NCBI GenBank assembly: GCA_046350455.1
Contig: JAXMAM010000001.1
Location: 1-64,000, forward strand
Length of the DNA stretch: 64,000 nucleotides
Origin: CAZXGD01 sp046350455
GTDB taxonomy: Bacteria; Planctomycetota; Phycisphaerae; Phycisphaerales; SM1A02
Direction of reading: 5' to 3'
Shown: one piece after another, positions 1 through 8,100 of the stretch
Position numbering within the stretch: the first letter of the stretch is position 1
Layout of the letters: the number at the start of each line of letters is the position of its first letter
The notes under the pieces: model-generated
Databases searched by the model: none
Told to the model about the DNA's origin: nothing
What the model saw: the letters and a program-made list of their open reading frames with translations, nothing else
Position numbers and translations under genes: made by a program

Positions 1-7
1 AGATCAT

Positions 8-183
8 AAAGTGGTGCCTGGCACTCCTGTCCCTACTTTCCAGAAGGGAAGGCACGCGCGCTGGTGGCTGCGCCAACGGAGGCCGCGCCCGCGGCGCCCG
101 TCGCGCCCGCGGTGCCCACTGCGCCCACTGCGCCCCCAGACTCCGCCGCAGAAACCCGGGACACCAGTGCCAGGCACCACTTT
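8..183. repeat. REP-like inverted repeat pair
   Basis: An 18-base arm at 8-25 (AAAGTGGTGCCTGGCACT) is the exact reverse complement of 166-183, and the match continues imperfectly for about 8 more bases on the inner side (CCTGTCCC against GGTGTCCC). Each arm contains the internal palindrome GTGCC-T-GGCAC. The roughly 140 bases between the arms are low complexity and GC-rich. This resembles REP/BIME elements mobilised by REP-associated tyrosine transposases. No such transposase lies in the window, so the class is inferred from the repeat alone. Confidence 0.6.
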
Positions 184-1010
184 CGCATTTCGGTGAAGAG
201 GGCGCGGCAGATGGGGCCGGGCACGCCGGCGCCCACTGGGTGGCCGTCCATGCGGGTGACCGCGCTCACCAGGCGGCGGCTGCTGGTCAGCAGCACCTCG
301 GGCGCGGCGCGCAGTTCGTGCTGGCTGATGGGGCGCACATCCACCGGCACACCCGCAGCGCGCGCTGCATCCACCAGCCACGACCGCATCGTTCCGTGCA
401 GCACCGGCGTCTCTTCGCTGTCCAGCGGGCACGTCACCACGCGCCCCTCATGCACGATGGCCACATTGGTGGAGGCGCCTTCTCCCACCATGCCGTCCCG
501 CAGCAGGATGGTCTCCTCTGCGCCTGCGGCCTGCGCGTGCATCAGGCACAGGATGTTTCCTGCCAGGCTGATGGTCTTGATCTCGCACCGCTTCCAGCGC
601 GGGTCCTCCATGGTGATGACCGACACGCTCTCTGGCTGCGTGAACTGCTCCAGCGTGGGCGCCGCGCTGGCGATGGCCACCACGGTGGGCACCAGCCCCG
701 GCTGCGGCATGTGCGTGCGCGTGGCCCCTGCACCGCGCGTGACCTGCACGTACACGCTGGCGTCGCGCAGGCAGTTGGCCTCCAGCAGCTCGCGACAGAT
801 GTCTGGCAGCAGCGACGCTTCGAACCCCGTGATCCCCACCAGCTGGCAGCTGCGCGCAAGCCTGGCCTGATGCAGGTCCATGGCGACCGGCTGACCATTG
901 AAGTACCGCACCAGCTCGTACACGCCATCGCCGAATAGGAACCCCCGATCGAACACGCTCACGCTTGCCTGCGCTGCGGGAACCAACTGGCCGTTCACAG
1001 AGACGAGCAT
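33..1010 (-). CDS. Class IV aminotransferase (D-amino acid / branched-chain type)
   Basis: This is a PLP-dependent fold-type IV transaminase, 325 aa. The N-terminus has the family hallmark FDRGFLFGDGVYE (20-32), the PLP lysine is K145 in the EIKTISLAGN segment, and GEGASTNV (177-184) is the usual substrate/phosphate loop. D-alanine transaminase or a branched-chain/ADC-lyase-like activity are all possible, and sequence alone does not settle the substrate. The normal family end is near residue 277. The last ~48 residues are an Ala/Gly/Val/Ser-rich tail encoded by the REP-like repeat and its spacer, so the stop codon at 33-35 lies inside the repeat. The BtpA-family gene on the same strand lies 9 bp upstream, so the two are probably co-transcribed. 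Confidence 0.9.
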   Translation of the reverse strand: MLVSVNGQLVPAAQASVSVFDRGFLFGDGVYELVRYFNGQPVAMDLHQARLARSCQLVGITGFEASLLPDICRELLEANCLRDASVYVQVTRGAGATRTHMPQPGLVPTVVAIASAAPTLEQFTQPESVSVITMEDPRWKRCEIKTISLAGNILCLMHAQAAGAEETILLRDGMVGEGASTNVAIVHEGRVVTCPLDSEETPVLHGTMRSWLVDAARAAGVPVDVRPISQHELRAAPEVLLTSSRRLVSAVTRMDGHPVGAGVPGPICRALFTEMRKWCLALVSRVSAAESGGAVGAVGTAGATGAAGAASVGAATSARAFPSGK

Positions 1011-1019
1011 GGGGCGAGT

Positions 1020-2000
1020 CTAACGGGTGGGAAAGATGCTCCGGACCGCTGCCATGCCGGGAGGTGCTGCTGGCTTGCCAGCGTGGCTCACCGCAGCCGC
1101 GTGGGCCGCCGCACCTGCGTGGCTCGCCGCCGCCGCACCCGTACCCCCGCCACGCGCCGCGCGCACAAATGCCTCGGCCCGCGCGGGGTCCACAGGGTTC
1201 TCCCACCGGCCGTCCTGCTTGATCCAGCTGCCCACGATGACCGCGTCTGCCAGCTCCAGCAGGGTGCCCACGCTCTCGGGCGTGGCGCCGCTACCTGTCA
1301 CCACCGGCAGGTCTGTGGCCGCCCGCACCGAGCGCAGCTCCACCAGGTCCACCGCAGCGCCAGTCTCCACGCCGGTCACCACCACGCCATCGGCCAGGAA
1401 GAACTGCGCGGCCCGCGCGCACGCCGCGATGTCCAAGTCCGCCGTGATGGCATGCGACGCATGCTTCTTCTTGATGTCCGCCAGCACGCGCACGCCCTCT
1501 GCGCCGATGGCCTTCCGGTACCGCAGCAGCGGCCCAGCCTGCGCGCAGTCCATGAGTCCCTCATCCGCCACATGCGCGAACACAAAGTTCTCGCAGCGCA
1601 CAAACTGCAGCCCGCACGCATGCGCCACCGCCAGCGCTTCGGCCGCACCGCCGCCCAGGATCTGGATGCCCAGCGGCAGGTCCACCGCAGCGCGCACCGC
1701 CGCCGCCACCGCAGCCATGCACGCTGTGATCTCCGGGCCGATGCCGTTCTTCAGATACGGCCGGTCATGCATGTTCTCGATGAGCACGCCATCCATGCCG
1801 GCCTCTGCCAGCAGGCGCGCCTCCTGCACCGCCTGCGCCACGATCTGCGCTGGCTGCCACGCGGCGCGCGGCGTGCCTGGCAGCGCGCCCACATGCACCA
1901 TGCCCAGCACGCCGGGCGCCACCCAGCCGTGTGCCGCGCCGCGCTGGTGCGCTGCGCCACCCGTGCCGCCCGCGCCACTCGCGCCTTCCCCGCTGCTCAA
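1020..2000 (-). CDS. BtpA/SgcQ family TIM-barrel protein
   Basis: This is a BtpA-family protein of about 326 aa. Members fold as TIM barrels; BtpA in cyanobacteria affects photosystem I assembly, but in non-phototrophs the role is unknown. Visible family segments are GMVHVGALPG (about 33-42), an EAGMDGVLIEN region, a DIKKKHASH segment and TGSGATPESV near the C-terminus. A TTG start at 2000 is chosen because it follows a strong ribosome site (GGGAGGTGGCGA) and overlaps the TGA of the upstream channel gene as TTGA, a translational-coupling arrangement. A later ATG at the conserved GMVH would remove the usual leader. It is the middle gene of a minus-strand run: channel, BtpA, aminotransferase. 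Confidence 0.85.
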   Translation of the reverse strand: MSSGEGASGAGGTGGAAHQRGAAHGWVAPGVLGMVHVGALPGTPRAAWQPAQIVAQAVQEARLLAEAGMDGVLIENMHDRPYLKNGIGPEITACMAAVAAAVRAAVDLPLGIQILGGGAAEALAVAHACGLQFVRCENFVFAHVADEGLMDCAQAGPLLRYRKAIGAEGVRVLADIKKKHASHAITADLDIAACARAAQFFLADGVVVTGVETGAAVDLVELRSVRAATDLPVVTGSGATPESVGTLLELADAVIVGSWIKQDGRWENPVDPARAEAFVRAARGGGTGAAAASHAGAAAHAAAVSHAGKPAAPPGMAAVRSIFPTR

Positions 2001-3256
2001 TCGCCACCTCCCGTGGTCTGGCCCAGCAGCGCATCGCGCCACTGCCTGAACTCCTCCGACTGCGAGATCTTCAGCATCTCCAGCTCCAGGTGCTTCTCCA
2101 GTCCGTCTGGCAGCCCGTAGCGCATGCCGAACCCCACATAGTCAACGCGGATGGGCTGCGGCAGCACCAGCAGGTGGCCCGTGTCCGCCCGGCTCACCAG
2201 GTAGTGGAGCGCTGCCGTGGAGCCCACCACAGCATCCAGCTTGCCGCTGGTCAGCGCCTGCATCGCAGATTCGTAGTTGCCGAACACAATGGCCTTCACG
2301 TTCGCAGTCTTCAGGAACTGCTGTCCATCCGTGCCATCCACGCAGCCCACTTGTGCGTTGGACAGGTCGCGCGGTCCAGACACCACCGGCTGAAGCTGCT
2401 GCACGGTCAGCACCGACGTCACCAGGCCACTGGACACGGTGATCAGGATGAATGCCAGCACCATCCAGATCACCGCCACCAGCTTGCCAATCTTGGTCAC
2501 TGGCACGCGATCGCCGTAGCCCACCGTGAACATGGTGACCACGCTCCACCACGATGCCTCCACCAGTCCGTGCGCGGCGTTCCCCTCAAACGGCGGGTTG
2601 CGCCGGCGTTCCAGCGCCCACAGCAGGCCGCCAAACACAACGCACGCAATGACCATCACCACACCCCAGATCAAGACCTGCTCCGTGGCCACGCGCCGCA
2701 GCACGCCCAGGAAGGTCAGCCGCGGACGCGTGTGCGTGGCAATGCTGATGCCGCTCTGATCGAACGCAGGCGTCATGGTGAAGCGCACCAGGTGCTCCGG
2801 CGTGATGCCGATGCCCGTGGCGCCCACGTCCACCTCGCCGCGCTCCAGCGCGTCCTGCAGGCCGGGGTAGTCGTACTCGCGCATGTCCACCTCGATGTTG
2901 AGGTGCGCGGTCATCTCGCGCATCAGGTGCACGGCGATGCCGCTCCACTGGCCGTTGGGACCAGCAGGCTTGATGCTCCACGGTGGGAGGTCGCACGTGC
3001 CCACGCGCAGCGGGCCCTTCAGATCCAGCGCTGGGGCCGACGCAGGCAGCTTGAGCTGCATGCGCGGATCGTCCATGCGCGCGGCGGGGCGGGTGGACTG
3101 CTGGACTGGCGCAGGCGCGCTGCCAGCAGGCGCGGCCTTCGCAGCGGGCGCAGCGGGCGCAGCAGGTGGATCCACAGGCGCGGCGGCCAGCAGCAGGCAG
3201 GCCATGCACGCTGCGACCGTCGCAGCCAGGATGGTGGGCAGGTTGGATGCTCGCAT
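1997..3256 (-). CDS. GluR0-like ligand-gated K+ channel (SBP_bac_3 plus pore)
   Basis: This 419-aa inner-membrane protein resembles prokaryotic ionotropic glutamate receptors. After a signal peptide (1-26) and a Pro/Ala-rich linker, a type 3 solute-binding lobe (about 80-180; PLRVGTCDLPPWSI) is interrupted by a channel module: TM1 about 193-213, a pore loop with the K+ selectivity filter TVGYGD (244-249), and TM2 about 258-280. The second binding lobe follows (about 290-410). The domain order lobe 1-TM-P-TM-lobe 2 matches GluR0. The ATG at 3256 is chosen because it opens a clear signal peptide; upstream codons in frame give no such leader. The ligand is unknown, probably an amino acid. It is transcribed divergently from the SDR gene across about 180 bp. 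Confidence 0.85.
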   Translation of the reverse strand: MRASNLPTILAATVAACMACLLLAAAPVDPPAAPAAPAAKAAPAGSAPAPVQQSTRPAARMDDPRMQLKLPASAPALDLKGPLRVGTCDLPPWSIKPAGPNGQWSGIAVHLMREMTAHLNIEVDMREYDYPGLQDALERGEVDVGATGIGITPEHLVRFTMTPAFDQSGISIATHTRPRLTFLGVLRRVATEQVLIWGVVMVIACVVFGGLLWALERRRNPPFEGNAAHGLVEASWWSVVTMFTVGYGDRVPVTKIGKLVAVIWMVLAFILITVSSGLVTSVLTVQQLQPVVSGPRDLSNAQVGCVDGTDGQQFLKTANVKAIVFGNYESAMQALTSGKLDAVVGSTAALHYLVSRADTGHLLVLPQPIRVDYVGFGMRYGLPDGLEKHLELEMLKISQSEEFRQWRDALLGQTTGGGD

Positions 3257-3434
3257 GGGTGGTCCGGAACATGATCCGCGATGCGGCCGCTCCTGTGTAG
3301 CGGGGCGCGCCGATTGCCGGGGAGGATTCTCCCAGAACAGGTATCGTCCAAGGCCAATGCCCGCCGTCAGCCGGTCCAATCCTCCCCACGCAGAAGGGCA
3401 TCCCCAGGCCCACGGCAGCACAGGTGTGGCACGC

Positions 3435-4289
3435 ATGTCCAGCCGTCCGGTCAGCGCCCGTCCAGTGGCCATCATCACCGGTGCCAGCGCTGGCATTGGT
3501 GCGGCCACAGCCCTCCGCATCGCAGAGGCTGGCTACAGCCTGCTGCTGGTGGCGCGGCGCACCGACCGCCTGCAGCAGGTGGCCCAGCAGTGCCGCCAGC
3601 GCGGTGGCCCCGAGTGCCAGGTGGAGCTGCTGGAGCAGGACGTGGCCGCTGCCGGCGCCAGCGCGCGCATCCTGGACGCCGCGCAGGCCCACTTTGGCCG
3701 CTTTGACGTGGTGTTTGCCAACGCTGGCTATGGCCTGGAGCGCTCCATGACCGAGCTGCCCATCCATGAGCTGCGGCAGATGTTCGACACCAACTTCTTC
3801 TCCAGCGTGGAGCTGTGCACGCTGGCAGCCCAGCGTCTGGAAGCAGCAGGGCGGGGCGGGCACCTGCTGATGTGCTCCAGCTGCGTGGCCAAGTTCACGC
3901 TGCCAGAGTTTGGTGCGTACAGCGCCAGCAAGGCCGCGCAGGCGCACGTGGCGCGCGCCATGGCGTACGAGCTGCGCCCCAAGGGCATCCACGTCTCCAG
4001 CGTGCATCCGGTCACCACCAGCACCGAGTTCTTCGACGTGGTGCGCGAACGCAGCAACGCCAGCGCTGCCGCTGCCGGAACAGTGAGCAAGCCCACCTAC
4101 GACATCCACAACATGTCGCGCTTCTTTGTGCAGCACCCGGACAAGGTGGCGCGCGCCGTGGTGCGCGCCCTGCGCCGCCCGCGCACCGAGGTGTGGACCA
4201 GCCTGTCCACGCGCTTTGCAGCCGCGGTCATCACCGCCTTCCCAGGCATGCTGGATTTTGCCGTGCGCATGTCCCAGCGCCGCCGCTAG
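3435..4289 (+). CDS. Short-chain dehydrogenase/reductase (SDR)
   Basis: This is a classical SDR of 284 aa, an NAD(P)-dependent oxidoreductase. The Rossmann glycine motif TGASAGIG is at 15-22, the structural NAGYG at about 96-100, and the catalytic Ser (about 148), Tyr162 and Lys166 lie in the AYSASKAAQ segment. The substrate cannot be read from sequence; related proteins act on alcohols, lipids or sugars. The ATG at 3435 is chosen because it places the glycine motif at the normal distance from the N-terminus. The gene is divergent from the channel gene, and about 100 bp separate it from the GAPDH gene. Confidence 0.88.
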   Translation: MSSRPVSARPVAIITGASAGIGAATALRIAEAGYSLLLVARRTDRLQQVAQQCRQRGGPECQVELLEQDVAAAGASARILDAAQAHFGRFDVVFANAGYGLERSMTELPIHELRQMFDTNFFSSVELCTLAAQRLEAAGRGGHLLMCSSCVAKFTLPEFGAYSASKAAQAHVARAMAYELRPKGIHVSSVHPVTTSTEFFDVVRERSNASAAAAGTVSKPTYDIHNMSRFFVQHPDKVARAVVRALRRPRTEVWTSLSTRFAAAVITAFPGMLDFAVRMSQRRR

Positions 4290-4388
4290 CCGGGCGCGCT
4301 CTGCGGCAGCCTTCCAGCACGCGACAGCGGCCATTTCTGCCCTCCGGCGCTCTTGTAACATGGTGCGCTTTCCACAGGGAGCACCCAC

Positions 4389-5405
4389 ATGTCCATCCGC
4401 GTCGCCATCAACGGTTTCGGTCGCATCGGTCGCCTGGTCTATCGCTCGTGCATCATGCAGGGCGGTGTGGATGTGGTGGCGGTGAATGACCTGGTGCCAT
4501 CTGACAACCTGGCCTACCTGGTGAACCACGACACCGTGCACGGCCGCTTTGCCACGCCAGTCAAGGCGCAGGACGGCGGCTTTGCGTGCCAGGGCAAGAT
4601 GACGCGCTGCTTTGCAGAGAAGGACCCTGCGGCGCTTCCGTGGAAGGACCTGGGCGTGGACGTGGTCATCGAGAGCACCGGCCACTTCACGGACCACGAC
4701 GGCGCCTCCAAGCACCTGGCCGCTGGCGCCAAGCGCGTGCTGATCAGCGCGCCCACCAAGAGTGACGACAGCATCCGCACCTTTGTCTACAAGGTGAACC
4801 ACGAGCAGTACGACGCCGCCAAGGACCGCATCATCAGCAACGCCAGCTGCACCACCAACTGCCTGGCGCCCGTGGTGAAGGTGCTGCTGGACCACTGCGG
4901 CATTGATGAAGGCCTGATGACCACGGTGCACGCCGTGACCGCCACCCAGCCCACACAGGACGGCCCCAGCAAGAAGGACTGGCGCGGCGGCCGCAACGCG
5001 TACATGAACATCATTCCCGCCAGCACAGGCGCTGCCAAGGCCGTGGCGCTGTGCATCCCGGCGGTGAAGGGCAAGCTCACTGGCATGAGCTTCCGCGTGC
5101 CCACCCCCAACGTCAGCTGCGTGGACCTGACATTCCGCAGCAGCAAGCCCACCAGCCTGAAGGACATCAATGCCGCCATGGCTGCAGCCGCCAGCGGCCC
5201 CATGGCCAACGTGCTGGGCTACACCGATGAAGAAGTGGTCTCCAGCGACTTCATGTCAGACCCGCGCAGCAGCATCTTTGACTCCAAGGCTGGCATCCAG
5301 CTGAACGACCGCTTCTTCAAGGTGGTCAGCTGGTACGACAACGAGTTCGGCTACTCCAACCGGTGCCTGGACATGGTGCGATTCATGGCCAGCCGCGGGC
5401 TCTAG
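4389..5405 (+). CDS. gap: Glyceraldehyde-3-phosphate dehydrogenase, type I
   Basis: This is the cytosolic glycolytic/gluconeogenic enzyme that converts glyceraldehyde-3-phosphate to 1,3-bisphosphoglycerate with NAD(P)+. At 338 aa it is the usual length. The N-terminal dinucleotide motif INGFGRIGR starts at residue 7, the catalytic Cys154 sits in SNASCTTNC, and the C-terminal WYDNEFGYS is intact. A purine-rich site (CAGGGAG) lies about 8 bases before the ATG. The TerC gene follows after 15 bp on the same strand. Confidence 0.97.
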   Translation: MSIRVAINGFGRIGRLVYRSCIMQGGVDVVAVNDLVPSDNLAYLVNHDTVHGRFATPVKAQDGGFACQGKMTRCFAEKDPAALPWKDLGVDVVIESTGHFTDHDGASKHLAAGAKRVLISAPTKSDDSIRTFVYKVNHEQYDAAKDRIISNASCTTNCLAPVVKVLLDHCGIDEGLMTTVHAVTATQPTQDGPSKKDWRGGRNAYMNIIPASTGAAKAVALCIPAVKGKLTGMSFRVPTPNVSCVDLTFRSSKPTSLKDINAAMAAAASGPMANVLGYTDEEVVSSDFMSDPRSSIFDSKAGIQLNDRFFKVVSWYDNEFGYSNRCLDMVRFMASRGL

Positions 5406-5420
5406 ACCGCAGGCCACCTG

Positions 5421-6464
5421 GTGACACTTCTGGCAGAACAAGCGCTGCTCTTCCCCTTTGCGGAGTACTGGGGCTTTTACGTGGGCTTTGCAGCGTTCGT
5501 GCTGCTGCTCCTGGGTCTTGACCTAGGTGTGTTCCACCGCAAGGCGCACGCTGTCTCCATGAAGGAGGCGGCCAGCTGGACCGTGGCGTGGATGGTGCTG
5601 GCGCTGATCTTCTGCGGCTGCCTGTGGTGGTACGCAGGGCACCGCCTGCCAGACCGGATGGACGCTGTGACCGCCGCTGGCTACACCTCGGCGCAGAGCG
5701 CGGCCAACGCGGTGGCGCTGCAGTTCCTGACGGGCTACATCGTGGAGGAGAGCCTGTCGGTTGACAACATGTTTGTGTTTGTGGTGCTGCTTGGATTCTT
5801 TGGCATTCCGGCCAACCTGCAGCACCGCGTGCTGTTCTACGGCATCATCGGCGCGCTGGCGTTCCGCGCCATCTTCATTGCGCTGGGCGCGGTGCTGCTG
5901 AAGTACCAGGCGGTGGTGATCATCTTTGGCGCGTTCCTCATCCTGACTGGCGTCAAGCTGCTGTTAGCGCCAGAGAAGGAGAAGGACCCCGAGACCAACT
6001 TTGTGCTGCGCCTGCTGCGCAAGTGGCTGCCGCTGACGCCCAAGCTGCACGGCCAGAAGTTCCTGGTGCGCGAAGCCGGCAAGCTGGTGGCCACGCCGCT
6101 CTTCCTGGCGCTGGTGATGATCGAGGTCAGCGACATCATCTTTGCGGTGGACAGCGTGCCGGCCATCTTTGCCATCACGCGCGAGCCGTTCATTGTGTTC
6201 ACCAGCAACGTGTTCGCCATCCTGGGGCTGCGCAGCCTGTACTTCCTGCTGGCTGGCGCCGCAGACAAGTTCCACATGCTGAAGTACGGCCTGGGCATCG
6301 TGCTCATGTTCGTGGGCCTGAAGATGGTCACCCCCGCCAGCTGGTACCCGGAAAGCTGGGGCGGGCACTTCCCAATCACGTGGTCTCTTGGGATCATCTG
6401 CGGCGTGATCGGCGCGGCCATGGGCCTTAGCATCCTCTTCCCCGCGCGGCGCACGCAGCATTGA
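5421..6464 (+). CDS. TerC family integral membrane protein (Alx-like)
   Basis: This 347-aa polytopic membrane protein is of the TerC/Alx family, which has been linked to metal (Mn2+) export and loading of exported metalloproteins. Several hydrophobic helices are visible, and the family signatures GYIVEESLSVDNMFVF and MIEVSDIIFAVDSVPA carry the conserved acidic residues. Translation starts at GTG 5421. The stop overlaps the start of the histidine kinase gene as TTGA, so the transporter and the two-component pair are probably one transcript. Confidence 0.9.
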   Translation: MTLLAEQALLFPFAEYWGFYVGFAAFVLLLLGLDLGVFHRKAHAVSMKEAASWTVAWMVLALIFCGCLWWYAGHRLPDRMDAVTAAGYTSAQSAANAVALQFLTGYIVEESLSVDNMFVFVVLLGFFGIPANLQHRVLFYGIIGALAFRAIFIALGAVLLKYQAVVIIFGAFLILTGVKLLLAPEKEKDPETNFVLRLLRKWLPLTPKLHGQKFLVREAGKLVATPLFLALVMIEVSDIIFAVDSVPAIFAITREPFIVFTSNVFAILGLRSLYFLLAGAADKFHMLKYGLGIVLMFVGLKMVTPASWYPESWGGHFPITWSLGIICGVIGAAMGLSILFPARRTQH

Positions 6465-7342
6465 AGCACCCAGACCGCGTCTCACCCACCCGCGTCTTTC
6501 TGCTGGTCCTCGCCATCTGCTTTGTGGTGGAGATCGGCATCATGCTGGCCTTCATGGCCATCGAACCGTTCACGTGGCGGGGGCTGGTGCTCTCCATTGT
6601 GGATGCCATGGTGCTGGTGCTGTGCCTGGCGCCAGCGCTCTGGCTGCTGGTGGTGCGCCCGCTGCGCCAGCTGGTCAAGGAACGCGGTGAACTCCTCAAG
6701 CGCACGCTGCGCGCACAAGAAGAAGAGCGCGCCCGCCTGGCGCGAGACCTGCACGACGAGATCGGCCAGACGCAGACCGCCATCCTGCTGGGGCTGCGCT
6801 CGGTGGCCAGCGCCACCACGCTGGAGGCGGCGCACCATCAGGCAGAAGCAGTGCGGCATATGGCAGCAGAGGCCATGGAGAGCACGCGGCGCATGGCCCG
6901 TGGGCTGGCCCCCGGCGTGCTGGAGGAGCTGGGCCTGCAGGCTGCCATTGACCGGGTGTGCGAAGACCTGGAGACCGCTGGCACACTCACCGTGCAGCGC
7001 AACTTGCAGCTGGGGGCCATCCGCCTGGAGCCTTCGGTGGAGATTGCGGCCTACCGGGTGGTGCAGGAGGCCCTCACCAATGCTGTGAAGCACGCGCACG
7101 CCACCCAGGTGCGGGTGGCTCTCTGGCTTGGGGACGACCAGCTCCACCTCCAGATTTCAGACAACGGAGTTGGAATCGGGGAACTTCAGCCCGGGGACAC
7201 GTCTCCCAAGCGCGGCTTGGGACTTGCAAGCATGCGTGAGCGGATCACCCTCCTCGGCGGAGAGTTTTTCATAGGATCTGCGGCCGATGGCGGCACAGAG
7301 CTCACCGCGTGGCTGCCATTGACTCCCTCCACACGCTCATGA
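6461..7342 (+). CDS. Sensor histidine kinase, NarL/DegS type (HisKA_3)
   Basis: This membrane-bound kinase of 293 aa has two N-terminal TM segments (about 12-33 and 41-64) with almost no periplasmic loop between them, so it likely senses a membrane or cytosolic signal. The HisKA_3 domain carries the phospho-acceptor His98 in ARDLHDEIGQ, and the C-terminal HATPase_c domain shows the N box (EALTNAVKHA) and G boxes (DNGVGIG, GLGLASMRERI). It begins at a TTG that overlaps the TerC stop (TTGA) and ends overlapping the response-regulator start (ATGA), so all three should be co-translated. Its partner is the next gene. Confidence 0.92.
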   Translation: MKHPDRVSPTRVFLLVLAICFVVEIGIMLAFMAIEPFTWRGLVLSIVDAMVLVLCLAPALWLLVVRPLRQLVKERGELLKRTLRAQEEERARLARDLHDEIGQTQTAILLGLRSVASATTLEAAHHQAEAVRHMAAEAMESTRRMARGLAPGVLEELGLQAAIDRVCEDLETAGTLTVQRNLQLGAIRLEPSVEIAAYRVVQEALTNAVKHAHATQVRVALWLGDDQLHLQISDNGVGIGELQPGDTSPKRGLGLASMRERITLLGGEFFIGSAADGGTELTAWLPLTPSTRS

Positions 7343-7983
7343 GCACCATTACCGTCCTCATCGTGGATGACCATGTGATGGTCCGAAAGGGCCTCCGCAT
7401 GGCGCTGGAAGCAAACCAGGACATCAAGGTGGTGGGCGAGGCTGGCACGCTCATCGAGGCGCTGGATGTGGCTGCCCGCACCAAGCCCAACATCGTCACG
7501 CTGGACCTGTCCATGCCAGGGCCCTCTGGCGTGGCTTCGGTGGAGCGCCTGCGCGCGGTGGTGCCTGAGAGCCGCATTGTGGTGGTCACCATGCATGATG
7601 ACCCGGCCTTTGTGCGCACGGCCATCGCCATGGGCGCTGCTGGCTTTGTGAACAAGAGCGCTGCAGACACAGAGCTGGTGTCTGCCATCCGCGCAGTGCA
7701 CCGCGGCCGCGTCTTCATTGATGTGGGCGACGCCGCCACGCTTGAGTCCATCCTCTCTCCCAGCGCGCACACCGAAGGCCGCGCACCCGTGGACACGCTG
7801 AGCGACCGCGAGCGCGAGGTGCTGAAGCAGGTGGCGCGCGGCTACACCAACCAGCGCATCGCGGACGAAATTGGGTTGAGCGTGAAGACCGTGGAGTCCT
7901 ACCGCGCGCGCCTGATGAAGAAGCTGGGCCTGAAGGAGCGCGCAGATCTGGTGCGAATGGCCCTGGAAATGGGCTTGATCTAG
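7339..7983 (+). CDS. LuxR/NarL-family response regulator
   Basis: This 214-aa DNA-binding regulator has an N-terminal receiver with the acidic pocket VDDH (9-12) and phospho-acceptor Asp56 in TLDLSMPG, followed by a LuxR-type helix-turn-helix (LSDREREVL through VKTVESYRARL). The ATG at 7339 is used because it overlaps the kinase stop as ATGA and leads straight into the receiver; an upstream GTG at 7309 would add an unusual leader. The kinase at 6461-7342 is its cognate partner by position. Targets are unknown, though the coupled TerC gene suggests membrane or metal stress. Confidence 0.93.
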   Translation: MSTITVLIVDDHVMVRKGLRMALEANQDIKVVGEAGTLIEALDVAARTKPNIVTLDLSMPGPSGVASVERLRAVVPESRIVVVTMHDDPAFVRTAIAMGAAGFVNKSAADTELVSAIRAVHRGRVFIDVGDAATLESILSPSAHTEGRAPVDTLSDREREVLKQVARGYTNQRIADEIGLSVKTVESYRARLMKKLGLKERADLVRMALEMGLI

Positions 7984-8100
7984 CAGCGCGGGTGTCGGAA
8001 TCCCTGCACGGCCCGCCTGCGTGCGGGGCATTGCCCGGCATGCGGCTGCAGAACGCCAATCACGCCTGTCAGCCTGGGGACGCTGGGTGTTGCATCCTTC

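Noticed and set aside
2586..4931. 781-codon minus-strand open frame
   Set aside because: It lies antisense to the channel, SDR and GAPDH genes, is His/Gly/Ala-rich and has no domain. It is a GC-rich shadow frame.
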